Assembly (NCBI RefSeq): GCF_000616095.1 | Contig: NZ_BAMS01000001.1 | Span: 930,001 to 994,000 of the forward strand | DNA from: Sneathiella glossodoripedis JCM 23214 | Lineage (GTDB): Bacteria; Pseudomonadota; Alphaproteobacteria; Sneathiellales; Sneathiellaceae | Reading direction: 5' to 3' | DNA: 64,000 nt | Part shown: one piece after another, positions 8,971-18,007 of the stretch | Numbering within the stretch: position 1 is the stretch's first letter | How the letters are laid out: each line of letters starts with the position of its first letter | The notes under the pieces: generated by a model | Databases searched by the model: none | The model's input: only the letters and a program-made list of their open reading frames with translations | Told to the model about the DNA's origin: nothing | Translations under genes and position numbers: made by a program

Positions 8971-10448
8971 ATGAAGAAGTTATTGGTCGCTACCGCTCTT
9001 GCATCGGCCATATTGGCTCCGATGTCAGCTGAGGCAGCAAAAGATACATTAAATTATGCTATGCGATTGGAGCCACCCGGGCTTGATCCGCGCACAGGTG
9101 CCGCAGCTGCGATTTCGCGTATTACGCTTTACAATATTTTTGAGGGCCTCACCCGGATTGACGCAAATGGTGAGGTTCAGCCCCAGTTGGCGAAAAGCTG
9201 GACAATCAGCCTGATGGACTGGTTTATACATTCAAGCTTGAAGAAGGCGTCAAGTTTCATGATGGATCGGATTTTGACTCATCTGATGTGAAGTATACTT
9301 TTGAAGAAAATGCATCTGAAGATAGTCAAAACAAGCGTAAAGGGCGATTTACGAATATTGCTTCGATCGAAACGCCTGACCCATACACTGTCATTCTGAC
9401 ATTGAAGGAGCCAAGAGGTGACTTCTTGGCACAGCTGGGGGAATCAACAGCCGTAATTGTTGATCCGGACTCTGATGCAGGAAATGCAACCAATCCTGTT
9501 GGCACAGGGCCGTACAAGCTGGATCGCTGGATTAAGGGTGATCAGGTTCGGATGGTTATGGCTGATACATATCGGGATAAAGCAAATCTCAAGATCAAAA
9601 AAGCAACTTTCCGATTTATCAACGATTCTGCAGCTCGTATGGCAACGCTGCTCGCTGGCGATGTTGATTTTACGTTTGTGCCGAACGAAACCATTCAGCA
9701 GTTTAAACTGGGTGATGAGTTTTATGTGCTTGAAGGGACAACAAATGGTGAAACCATTTTGAGCACGAATAACCAGCACGAGGCATTGTCAAAACTTAAA
9801 GTACGTCAGGCAATTGCGCATGCTATCAACCGTCAGGAAATTATTGATGGCGCAATGTTTGGGTATGGGACACCTATCGGGTCGCATTTTGCACCCCATC
9901 ATCCAGACTATGTGGATTTGACTAATACATATCCATATGATCCCGAAAAATCTAAAGCGTTGCTGGCGGAAGCTGGGTATCCAAACGGTTTGGAACTTTC
10001 GTTGAAATTGCCTCCGGTTGACAACTATGCCCGTGCAGGCGGTCAGATTGTCGCCGCTCAGCTTGAAAAAGCAGGGTTTAAAATCAAAATTGAAAATGTG
10101 GATTGGCCGAAATGGCTCGACGAAGTCTACAAGAAGCGTAACTACGATTTGTCAATTGTGAGTCATGTTGAGCCAATGGACATAAATATTTATGCCCGTG
10201 ACAACTACTACTTCAATTATAAAAATCCGGAATTCAACAAGGTTATTAATGAGGCTGAAACAGCTCTGACACCTGAAGTCCGCAGTGCGAAATTGAAAGA
10301 AGCTCAGATGATGCTTGCGAAGGATGCTGTGAATGGCTTTATGTTCCAGCTGGCAAATGTGCAAGTGGTCCGCAAAGGTTTGCAGGGCGTTTGGAAAGAT
10401 GCACATCTCTTCGTAACTGACGTTGCGCGTATGAGCTGGGCAGAGTGA
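8971..10448 (+). pseudogene. ABC transporter oligopeptide-type substrate-binding protein, frameshifted
   Basis: Family 5 (DppA/OppA-type) periplasmic solute-binding protein. It begins with a Sec signal peptide (MKKLLVATALASAIL, cleaved near AEA-A, residue 23) after a GGAG ribosome site at 8961. The first frame runs to AKSWT near base 9200. One frame over, DNQPDGLVYTFKLEEGV continues the family consensus and runs to 10448. One extra G (TGGAC to TGGGAC) joins them into about 492 residues. The C-terminal part keeps the GTGPYKL and VRQAIAHAINR motifs. No permease or ATPase gene adjoins, so it is either an orphan or paired with a distant transporter. A strong terminator follows. Confidence 0.88.
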
Positions 10449-10477
10449 CGTAAAATCACTTAGGGTAATGTGATGAA

Positions 10478-10507
10478 GAGCCCGTCGTTTAGGCGGGCTC
10501 TTTTTTA
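10478..10507 (+). terminator. Rho-independent terminator of the peptidase/binding-protein operon
   Basis: A 7-bp G+C-rich stem (GAGCCCG paired with CGGGCTC, loop of 9) is followed by six T residues, 30 bases after the binding-protein stop codon. Confidence 0.9.
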
Positions 10508-10548
10508 TGGGGTTGAGCAAGCTGGATAGCGTTGGCCTCTAAGGCCCT

Positions 10549-10585
10549 TGAAAATAAAAAAGCAGCCAGTGAGGCTGCTTTTTTA
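10549..10585. terminator. Bidirectional terminator between convergent genes
   Basis: The stem AGCAGCC/GGCTGCT with loop AGTGA is flanked by an A-run on the left and a T-run on the right, so it can stop transcription from both sides. It lies 21 bases past the stop of the leftward OmpA-like gene. Confidence 0.85.
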
Positions 10586-10605
10586 ATTCGAAAATCTGCT
10601 ATGTC

Positions 10606-11820
10606 TTATCTTACATAAATATGAACTTCATTTGTTGCTGCCTGACCACTTGAAGCCGCAGAGAGGTTCACACGTGAAGCAGGAAGCCCCATGTCGGTCA
10701 AAGAGCGTAGAACCTTATGGGCATTTCGTGTCGCTTTCGACTGATTGAGCGCGACATCTGCAGCTCCACCTGTCATTGGAGCTACTGCGACAACATCAAA
10801 CACGGACTGTGGGCGGCTCTGCAGTGTACGATTGACGGCAGTATATAACGCTTGCTCGTAGGGTACGTCTGCACGATCAAAGCGAATGACAACAAGTGGT
10901 TGACGATTGCCTGCTGCAAAATTTTGCGTGTTCATCGACGATACTGGCGATGCATTGGCAACAGGTGCCGCAGAGAGGTAAGCTCTGTTTGCGAGGCTTG
11001 CTCCCAACAATTCACCATTTTTAATGGAGTGTGAAAGTGTCGTCAGATTTGCACGCTCGTTGCCGACATAGGCGGTCTGGCGGCTGATATCTTCGGATAA
11101 TTCGTTGAGAAGCCGATCCACCAGCACCACTGTCCGATTTGTTTCATCTTCGAGGATTGCAAGCTGACGGTGGTCTTCTTCGATTGCACCTGAGAGCCCA
11201 TATGCCGCCCGAGTTGATTCCAGTAGATAGGCAGACATGCTTGAATCGCTCGCTACGGCATTTGCCAGGCTATTCATGGAGGAAATATCAGCACCGATTC
11301 GCTCTAGTTGTAATTGGGCCTGATTCCACTGATTGATAAGCACTGGATTTCCAGGTGTCGTTCCCACCTGAAGGCGCGCATTTACTGCCGCGATGGTGCC
11401 GTGATAGGCCTGTGAGTTGGCTGTTGTAGCGGCCCTTATCTGCTGCAGTTGCTGATTGCGTTGTTGCAGGCGTTCCTGCAACGCGCCTAGTTCATTTCTC
11501 AGAACGGCAACTTTCTGGCCGACGAAAGTACCCGTGTTAGGCGCTGCTGTTACACCCGGGGTTACAAAATTTGTTGTTCCAAGTGCAGGCGGTGCTGCTG
11601 TTGGAATTTGTGGAGCTGAAGCAGGTGGTAACTGCGATGCTGGACTTAAAGTGGGGTTTGGGTTTTTTTCTGCTTCGGACTTGGCAATTGGTACAGGAGC
11701 ACCGCTGCCGTCTGAGCTATCACCTGTGAGGGCAGGCATTAAAGATTCGTCTATAAAAGAACAGCCTGCAACAAATAACGCAGCAGTTAGCGCAATTGGT
11801 CGGGAAATGCGAAAAACCAT
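10606..11820 (-). CDS. OmpA-like domain lipoprotein with coiled coil
   Basis: The 404-residue product starts with a lipoprotein signal ending LFVAGC, so it should be lipid-anchored. A Pro/Ala-rich linker (residues 30-90) is followed by a Gln-rich coiled coil (ALQERLQQRNQQLQQ), a long helical middle region and a C-terminal region resembling OmpA/MotB peptidoglycan-binding domains (IRFDRADV at its start, NQSKATRNAHKVLRSL in place of the usual NxxLSxxRA helix). An envelope-stabilising or secretion-accessory role is inferred. I chose ATG 11820 because the 38 residues from the upstream ATG at 11934 are not signal-like and displace the lipobox. Confidence 0.72.
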   Translation of the reverse strand: MVFRISRPIALTAALFVAGCSFIDESLMPALTGDSSDGSGAPVPIAKSEAEKNPNPTLSPASQLPPASAPQIPTAAPPALGTTNFVTPGVTAAPNTGTFVGQKVAVLRNELGALQERLQQRNQQLQQIRAATTANSQAYHGTIAAVNARLQVGTTPGNPVLINQWNQAQLQLERIGADISSMNSLANAVASDSSMSAYLLESTRAAYGLSGAIEEDHRQLAILEDETNRTVVLVDRLLNELSEDISRQTAYVGNERANLTTLSHSIKNGELLGASLANRAYLSAAPVANASPVSSMNTQNFAAGNRQPLVVIRFDRADVPYEQALYTAVNRTLQSRPQSVFDVVAVAPMTGGAADVALNQSKATRNAHKVLRSLTDMGLPASRVNLSAASSGQAATNEVHIYVR

Positions 11821-12090
11821 ATCGTGAAACACTCTATTTTTGTGATCGTAAACATACACTAAACAGTTTACGAGGCCCCCTATTCGAACAAGTCTGTCAT
11901 TAAATACAGTAAAACAAAGACAAATACTACCCATTCAAATGCGGATGGACAAGAAAGGATTTAATTTGTGTTTTTTGTGTTTTTTTGGATTCAGCGCTTG
12001 CATTGTTCGAACGTTTTGATTAGGTTCCCGATCCGCAGACAACGGCAACGCAAGTTTGCTGTGAAAGACCCTAGCTAATGGGTCCATGAT

Positions 12091-12167
12091 GCACCGGTAG
12101 CTCAGCTGGATAGAGCACTAGACTACGAATCTAGGGGTCGGGAGTTCGAATCTTCCCCGGTGCGCCA
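12091..12167 (+). tRNA. tRNA-Arg (anticodon ACG)
   Basis: The 77-base sequence folds into a full cloverleaf: acceptor GCACCGG/CCGGTGC, D arm GCTC/GAGC, anticodon stem CTAGA/TCTAG with loop CTACGAA (anticodon ACG, wobble A normally edited to inosine), T arm GGGAG/CTTCC with loop TTCGAAT, discriminator G and an encoded CCA end. It stands alone and marks the left edge of the glycan cassette. Confidence 0.97.
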
Positions 12168-12233
12168 TTTTCAGGGTAATAATTTACAAGTATGCGGTTG
12201 AGCCTCGCTTAAACATTTTTTACCCCAATCGAT

Positions 12234-13028
12234 TTATTGGCAAATAGAATTTCGTGTTGAAACAAAGAGCGGATCGTCTCGAAATTCCGGGTAGAAATCC
12301 AGTAATCGGGCAAGGCTATCTTTTGCCGGTTGGCTAAGATATGCGCCTCGTCCTGGTTTTCCGATGTTAAAGCGCAAAGATCCTTTAGATTGTGCTTTTT
12401 TGATTGCTTGCTCAATTGTCTCGGAATTTTGACCTATATTGAGGTCCTTCGCCACCTTCATTATAAAATTGAGAGGTTCAGTTGTATAATCATCATAGTG
12501 GTAAATTGGAGCCGCACCTGAATACCTCCAGCTTCCATAGAAGCTGAGGAACCAGGGAATTGATAAACGAGCAATCATTTCCTGGAGTGTAGAGTCGTCT
12601 AACTCCATATGTTTCCTGTCCATAGCAACCATTGGTGATTTGATTGTTTCGGTGCGCAAGTGATCACAGATACTTACGACAGTGTCAGCCAAATTCCTTA
12701 CCAAAACTATCGGTTTTAGGTTGTATTGTTTAATATATTTCTCGAGGGTGTCGCTATATTTAGTGTGATGTTGAGCTACATAATGTGTCAAGTTATACCT
12801 TGATAATCTAATCGCGCAGAGTTCTTGTTCTCGCTCCCCCCAACCAGGTACAAGCGATCTGCGTTTCATTCCAGGTAATTCAGCGAATACATGACTAATA
12901 AATGTAGAGGCTGATTTCGGTGCGCAAGCAATAAACAAATGATTTTTTTGCTTTCCCAAGAGGGGGCTTAAGGTAGCATCTTTGGAAATATAGAAAATAT
13001 TCAAAAGTCGATTATTTCGTTTGGCCAT
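12234..13028 (-). CDS. Sulfotransferase family protein
   Basis: The 264-residue protein resembles PAPS-dependent sulfotransferases. The 5'-phosphosulfate loop appears as APKSASTFI near residue 36 and the 3'-phosphate site as VLVRNLADTVVS near 107. The acceptor is unknown. Its place at the edge of a sugar-nucleotide and glycosyltransferase cluster suggests sulfation of a surface glycan, which is an inference. The gene points away from the next gene, with a 213-base AT-rich spacer between them that must hold both promoters. Confidence 0.8.
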   Translation of the reverse strand: MAKRNNRLLNIFYISKDATLSPLLGKQKNHLFIACAPKSASTFISHVFAELPGMKRRSLVPGWGEREQELCAIRLSRYNLTHYVAQHHTKYSDTLEKYIKQYNLKPIVLVRNLADTVVSICDHLRTETIKSPMVAMDRKHMELDDSTLQEMIARLSIPWFLSFYGSWRYSGAAPIYHYDDYTTEPLNFIMKVAKDLNIGQNSETIEQAIKKAQSKGSLRFNIGKPGRGAYLSQPAKDSLARLLDFYPEFRDDPLFVSTRNSICQ

Positions 13029-13241
13029 TTTTCAATATTTTGGTGAGAATTTGTTTTAATGAAGGAGGTCACTTTAGATGTGAGGGTAACACTTTTAGAA
13101 AATTTGTCATTTGAAAAGGCGTTAATGAGGGGGCGCAGGTGCTGCCTATTACTTTCCAAGCATAATCCACTTGTAACCATTACCTCGCAGAGGTAGAAAC
13201 TTGGCAAAGCAAACTGAAATTGATGCTGGAGTGTTTTCAAA

Positions 13242-14069
13242 ATGACTAATGTTGATAAAGACCCGATTGAAGCATTTCGGCAAGAGGTTGTTGATACAGT
13301 ATCTTCTTATGCCGACGAGAAGGAATGGCGTGATTTAACTCATGAGTGGACTAAGCATGCGCTTTCCAAAAGGTATGTTTATAATTTTTCATCATTTGGA
13401 AGACCAATTATTCAGTTCCCAACTGACATGGTCGCGTTTCAGGAAATAGTCTGGGAAGTTAAGCCTGATTTAATAATCGAAACGGGGATTGCTCACGGCG
13501 GTTCTCTAATTCAGAGTGCGGCTTTGATGGCGAATTTGGACTATTGTGAAGCTGTACAAAGTAACTCAGTGTTGGATCCTTCTAAATCCAACCGAAAGGT
13601 CTTGGGAATTGATATTGATATTCGTAAGCACAATCGACAAGAAATAGAGGCACATCCATTCAGTCATTTGATTCAAATGATTGAAGGATCTTCAGTGGAT
13701 TCCGACATTATAAGTGAAGTTAGATCTGTCGCATCTGAGTACCAAAAAATATTGGTTTGTTTAGATAGCAACCATACTCATGAGCATGTATACGAAGAAT
13801 TAAAGGCATATGCTCCTTTAACCAGTAAAGACAGCTACTGTATTGTTTTTGATACGGTTGTCGAAGATATGCCTGACGATTTTTATCCTGACAGGCCTTG
13901 GGGGCCCGCGAATAGTCCAAAAAGCGCCGTATATCAATATTTGGATGAATTAGAGCAGTCTGCACATTTAGGGGCCGATGGTGAAAAGCTCCTATTTGAA
14001 AACAACCAGATGATTGAAGACAAGTTGTTCTTTACAGTAAATCCCAATGGGTTTTTAAAGCGCGTTTAA
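13242..14069 (+). CDS. CmcI/rhamnosyl O-methyltransferase family protein
   Basis: The 275-residue protein belongs to the cephalosporin hydroxylase (CmcI) family, which is really a class I SAM-dependent methyltransferase fold that often O-methylates sugars. Visible markers are IIETGIAHGGSL near residue 79 (SAM site), VLGIDIDIR near 118, and LVCLDSNHTHEHVYEEL near 168, where acidic and His residues form the metal site in CmcI. It is 7 bases upstream of a glycosyltransferase gene, so sugar O-methylation in the same glycan is the likely role. Confidence 0.87.
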   Translation: MTNVDKDPIEAFRQEVVDTVSSYADEKEWRDLTHEWTKHALSKRYVYNFSSFGRPIIQFPTDMVAFQEIVWEVKPDLIIETGIAHGGSLIQSAALMANLDYCEAVQSNSVLDPSKSNRKVLGIDIDIRKHNRQEIEAHPFSHLIQMIEGSSVDSDIISEVRSVASEYQKILVCLDSNHTHEHVYEELKAYAPLTSKDSYCIVFDTVVEDMPDDFYPDRPWGPANSPKSAVYQYLDELEQSAHLGADGEKLLFENNQMIEDKLFFTVNPNGFLKRV

Positions 14070-14076
14070 TCTGTTG

Positions 14077-15342
14077 ATGAGTATGAAGCTGGACTATTCA
14101 AAAAAAATAAGCATCGTTATTCCAACTCGTAACAGGGCTGAATTTCTTGGACCATGTATAGAAACGTGCACAGCCTCTGACGATCAAAATCTCGAAATCG
14201 TCGTTAGTGATAATTTCAGTTCTGATAATACTAAACAGGTTGTTGAAACATTTACCGATCCGCGTGTCAGGTATGTGACTCCCGGTAATGATGTGAGCAT
14301 GCGTCAAAATTTTGAATATGCACTTTCACAGGCCGATGGGGACTTTGTAATTTTCATAGGTGATGATGATGGAGTATTGGCTAACGGGCTCAAGACAGTC
14401 AGATATTTGATTAATAAATTTGATCCAGATGTGCTGCTGTGGAAACACATCACGTATCTTTGGCCTCACATACAAAGTGAGCCTAAGGAAGGATTGCTCA
14501 AATTTCGTCTTAGAGATTTTTGTGGACCCATGAAGACATTGGATCCCAAAACTGTTTTACAAAGTTTTGCTGATGGTCGCACGGTTGCCTATCGAGAGGG
14601 CGCAAATATATATCATGGTTGTATAGCTAGAAGATTGATTGATGCCGTGTCGTCCAAAGGAGGACAATATTTTCAAGGGCAGATTCCTGACGTGAATACT
14701 GCAGTATCAAATCTTGTTTACGCGAAAAGTATGTTGTGGATCCGGAACCCTGTGACGATCGCAGGGCAGGGTGAAAAGAGCAATGGTGCCGCTATGAATA
14801 CAAGCGCTCAAACAACTCAATCACAAAATAACATTGCCGCAAACTTTAAGGAGTTAGCTGAAGCGGATAGTGTTCTTCCTGAAATTGATTTGAGAATTAG
14901 ATCTATTCCCGCATACACTTACGCCAATCTTAACCTAGTGAGTCAAATTCACCTTAAGGGGCAGCTGAAATTGAATCATGAACGGTGGAGGCATATCATT
15001 GTTGATGATCTTAAGCGTTTTCCAAAGCAACATCGATGCTGGAGTGTGCTCGAAGAGTTTTTTGAGCAAATGGATCCAGATTACGTCGCAAACGGTAGAT
15101 TAGCGAAAATCGAAGAAACACTTGAAAAACGTACAGAGTTAGCAACAGAAGGGCGCGCCCGAGTGAAGAAAAAAAAGCGCGGGCCAAAGTCGTTACATAT
15201 TTCTACAGTCAAAAGCACTGCGGATTGGATTAATGCTGTAACTAATCCACCATACAAACCGGTGAATAATTTATTGTTTGCGCGGTGCAAACATTTTTAC
15301 AGAATGATTTTGATGGTTATCAACCGCCTGCAAGTCACTTGA
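14077..15342 (+). CDS. Family 2 glycosyltransferase
   Basis: The GT-A fold is recognisable from ISIVIPTRNRAEFL at the N-terminus, the VSDNFSSDNT nucleotide-sugar loop near residue 45 and the metal-binding FIGDDDG near residue 90. The C-terminal 200 residues are less conserved and basic near residue 365 (KKKKRGPK). It should transfer a sugar onto a growing surface glycan. The start is ATG 14077 (an in-frame TTG at 14074 and ATG at 14083 also exist). Its last 8 bases overlap the end of the convergent sugar reductase gene. Confidence 0.87.
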   Translation: MSMKLDYSKKISIVIPTRNRAEFLGPCIETCTASDDQNLEIVVSDNFSSDNTKQVVETFTDPRVRYVTPGNDVSMRQNFEYALSQADGDFVIFIGDDDGVLANGLKTVRYLINKFDPDVLLWKHITYLWPHIQSEPKEGLLKFRLRDFCGPMKTLDPKTVLQSFADGRTVAYREGANIYHGCIARRLIDAVSSKGGQYFQGQIPDVNTAVSNLVYAKSMLWIRNPVTIAGQGEKSNGAAMNTSAQTTQSQNNIAANFKELAEADSVLPEIDLRIRSIPAYTYANLNLVSQIHLKGQLKLNHERWRHIIVDDLKRFPKQHRCWSVLEEFFEQMDPDYVANGRLAKIEETLEKRTELATEGRARVKKKKRGPKSLHISTVKSTADWINAVTNPPYKPVNNLLFARCKHFYRMILMVINRLQVT

Positions 15343-16228
15343 ACGACTTTAAGTACTGACTAATTCCTTGTTCAATCGTCGTCAATTCCTTGAGATTGAT
15401 TACACTTTTGAGCTTGGTTGTGTCGCCTTGGATAGAAGTTAGTTTTGATACTTTTTCCAGGCGTTCTTTAAATTCGAGTATCAGTTCTTTTTGCTCAAGG
15501 ATTTGCGCAAAAATTAGTCCGATTTGATCGGGTAGTAGAGCATTGCCGCTACATATGTTTATCGTGCCACAAAAATTTTGCTCACCAAGCTCGGTGAAAA
15601 TTTTTGCGACATCATCTAGTTGAATTAGATCAACTGCTCTGCGTGGATTATTAAAAGTTGGCAGACTAGAAGCTTTAACGTTTGTAGCAATGTAGTGTAG
15701 TAATCGATTTGGGTCTTCAGCAGCATGGTAGGGAAAGAAGATTCTTGCCCAAACCAGTTCAATTTCTTTCGAGATTACATCGGCTATGCCTTTAAAGGCC
15801 AGTTTGGACGCTGAATAAGCTGTTAAAGGATTCAATGGAGAACTGTCCTCTGACAGTGACGTGTTTGCCCATTGGTATTCGGCGCAAGTGCCAGCTAGGA
15901 TTGCGCGCCGTCCGCCGGCAGAGACAAACGCGTCAAGTAAGTGAGCACTAGCTGAAACCCAGTCGAAATTTCTGCTTGAATGCCAAAATTCACCCGGAGT
16001 CGCTTCCCAAGCCAGATGAATTAATATTTCGGGTTTTTCTTGAGAGAGAAATTCGGCTACTTCAGTCTTATTCCAAAGGTCTAATTGTAATGACGTTAGC
16101 TTGGGGGATGTGATTTCCAGTTTTCGGGTTTTGCTTATAGCAATTACTGAGTTACCATTTTTTAAAAGTTGCTCAACTGTTGCGCGACCGATATTTCCTG
16201 TTGCACCTGTAACTATAAACTTAGCCAT
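15335..16228 (-). CDS. NAD-dependent epimerase/dehydratase (sugar-nucleotide reductase)
   Basis: Extended short-chain dehydrogenase of 297 residues with the NAD(P) motif GATGNIG at residues 8-14 and catalytic YSASK near 152. It is the last gene of the leftward CDP-sugar operon, where a 4-keto sugar intermediate needs reduction, so a role as the final CDP-6-deoxy-hexos-4-ulose reductase is the best guess. It starts one base after the stop of rfbC. Confidence 0.82.
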   Translation of the reverse strand: MAKFIVTGATGNIGRATVEQLLKNGNSVIAISKTRKLEITSPKLTSLQLDLWNKTEVAEFLSQEKPEILIHLAWEATPGEFWHSSRNFDWVSASAHLLDAFVSAGGRRAILAGTCAEYQWANTSLSEDSSPLNPLTAYSASKLAFKGIADVISKEIELVWARIFFPYHAAEDPNRLLHYIATNVKASSLPTFNNPRRAVDLIQLDDVAKIFTELGEQNFCGTINICSGNALLPDQIGLIFAQILEQKELILEFKERLEKVSKLTSIQGDTTKLKSVINLKELTTIEQGISQYLKSFK

Positions 16229-16229
16229 C

Positions 16230-16772
16230 TTAATGCCTTAGTGCTTCATCGAATGATGGGAGCATTTGATCTTTCTCGGAAATTACGGTTGGTGTTGCCG
16301 GCCACTGTATTCCAATGTTCGCATCTGCCCAGTTAAAACCTGACTCAAAGCCTGGTTTGTAGGCCGGGCTCATCAGGTATGTGACTTCACTATTATCTTC
16401 GAGCGTCAAAAAACCATGTGCACATCCTTTGGGAATATACAATCCTTTGCCATTTTCTCGGCTTAGTTCTACTGCACACCATTTGCCGAAAGACGTTGTG
16501 TTTTCTCTAATGTCGACAATGACATCAAAAATACTGCCTGAGGTGCAATAGACTAACTTTTCCTCTTCATGTGGTGATATTTGAAAATGCATGCCGCGTA
16601 ACGTGTGTTTGCGCGTGTTGTAAGAAATATTGGCTTGTGCGGGTTGAAAGTTGATCCCTTGGCTTTTGAATTCGTTTTCGCAAAATACCCGCGCAAAATA
16701 TCCTCTGTGATCCTCTAATTTTTCTCTCTCTAGGAGAAAGGCGCCGGCTATTTCAAGGCTTTTAAAGATCAT
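16230..16772 (-). CDS. rfbC: dTDP-4-dehydrorhamnose 3,5-epimerase family protein (RfbC-like)
   Basis: The 180-residue cupin epimerase carries the family motifs DHRGYFARVF, HTLRGMHFQ (active-site His) and YIPKGCAHGFLTLED. It would epimerise a 4-keto-6-deoxy sugar nucleotide at C3 and/or C5. Because the adjoining genes make CDP-linked rather than dTDP-linked sugar, the substrate is probably the C-methylated CDP-4-keto intermediate. The ATG at 16772 overlaps the upstream stop as ATGA, giving translational coupling; the longer frame to 16820 lies inside the neighbour and is not needed. Confidence 0.9.
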   Translation of the reverse strand: MIFKSLEIAGAFLLEREKLEDHRGYFARVFCENEFKSQGINFQPAQANISYNTRKHTLRGMHFQISPHEEEKLVYCTSGSIFDVIVDIRENTTSFGKWCAVELSRENGKGLYIPKGCAHGFLTLEDNSEVTYLMSPAYKPGFESGFNWADANIGIQWPATPTVISEKDQMLPSFDEALRH

Positions 16773-18007
16773 CAGATTATTTTCAGGCTGGGAATAGGGG
16801 TGACAAACTGTCCATCCCACTGCTTAATTGAGGACATTTGTTGGGTGATTTCTTGTGTGAGATTCCAAGGTAAAATCAGAACGTAATCGGGTTTAATTTC
16901 CAGTATTTTGTCTGGAGAATATACTGGAATATGGCTTCCAGGAAGATAAGTCCCTTGCTTCTCCGGGTTTTTATCTACGACAAATTCAATCTGATTTGCG
17001 CTGATTTTGCAATAATTCAGTAATGTGTTGCCTTTCGCAGCTGCTCCATAACCAACTACCTTTTTGCCATTTTTAACTGCAGTGTTTAAAAAAGATAGCA
17101 AATCCTTTTTCACTTGTTCCACCTTTGGAGCAAATCCTTCATAAGCAGACAAACAATCCAGAGAAGCTGATTTTTCTTTCAGGCGGATTTCTTTTAATTG
17201 ATCGGAGGTTTGATGAATTGAAGAGCTATCATGACATGCGTAGACTCTGAGGGAGCCTCCATGCGTTGGTAATTCCTCAACATCAAATACACGAAGCCCG
17301 TGATTTCGAAGAATTGTCTCTACGGTTAGAAGTGAAAGGTAGGAATAATGTTCGTGATAAATTGTATCAAATTGGGTTTTATCTATAAGGTTCAAAAGGT
17401 GAGGGAATTCTATTGTTAGAACTCCGTCTGCTGCCAAAATGATCGGAAAACCAGCAACAAAATCATTTATGTCAGGAACATGAGCCATCACGTTGTTGGC
17501 TGCAATTAGATCCGCTTTGTAGCCATCATTGCTTAAACGTTTCGCCGTTTCTTCACCAAAAAAAGCGATTTCTGTAGGTATGTTTTTGTTTTTTGCAACC
17601 GAAGCAACGTTTGCCGCGGGTTCGATGCCTAATACGGGAATCTGGTGTTCAGCAAAATGTTGAAGCAAATAACCATCATTACTGGCGACTTCCACCACAA
17701 GGCTGTTTTTATTCAAGCTAAGCTTTTGGATCAGGCGTTCACTGTATAATTTTGCGTGCTCAACCCAACTGGACGAAAAGGAAGAGAAATAAGCATAATC
17801 TGAAAATATTTCTTCTGCTGGAACAACATCTTCCACCTGGACCAAAAAACAACTGGAGCAAACCCTAGCATGGAGCGGGTATGATTTTTCTGTTTCGAAT
17901 TCGCTCAGATCTTTAAGATAGCTATTCGCAAGTGGAGTTTCTCCCAGGTCCACGAAGGTGTTTTTCAGCTCTGTTCCACAAAATCGGCACTTTGGTATTG
18001 ATGTCAT
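16772..18007 (-). CDS. Sugar-nucleotide C-methyltransferase (TylCIII/NovU type)
   Basis: The 411-residue protein has the three-part layout of NDP-hexose C-3/C-5 methyltransferases: an N-terminal zinc-binding segment (CRFCGTEL and CSSC, residues 7-53), a central SAM domain (VEVASNDGYLLQ near residue 103, LIAANNVMAHV near 164) and a C-terminal domain with VGYGAAAKGNTLLNY near 316. Such enzymes add a methyl branch to a 4-keto-6-deoxy sugar nucleotide. Placed between RfbG and RfbC, it predicts a branched CDP-6-deoxyhexose. It overlaps rfbG by 4 bases and rfbC by 1 base of ATGA. Confidence 0.9.
   Translation of the reverse strand: MTSIPKCRFCGTELKNTFVDLGETPLANSYLKDLSEFETEKSYPLHARVCSSCFLVQVEDVVPAEEIFSDYAYFSSFSSSWVEHAKLYSERLIQKLSLNKNSLVVEVASNDGYLLQHFAEHQIPVLGIEPAANVASVAKNKNIPTEIAFFGEETAKRLSNDGYKADLIAANNVMAHVPDINDFVAGFPIILAADGVLTIEFPHLLNLIDKTQFDTIYHEHYSYLSLLTVETILRNHGLRVFDVEELPTHGGSLRVYACHDSSSIHQTSDQLKEIRLKEKSASLDCLSAYEGFAPKVEQVKKDLLSFLNTAVKNGKKVVGYGAAAKGNTLLNYCKISANQIEFVVDKNPEKQGTYLPGSHIPVYSPDKILEIKPDYVLILPWNLTQEITQQMSSIKQWDGQFVTPIPSLKII

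Noticed and set aside
13001-13240. A 79-codon minus-strand frame upstream of the sulfotransferase
   Set aside because: It has no ribosome site or family resemblance and occupies the shared promoter region between divergent genes.
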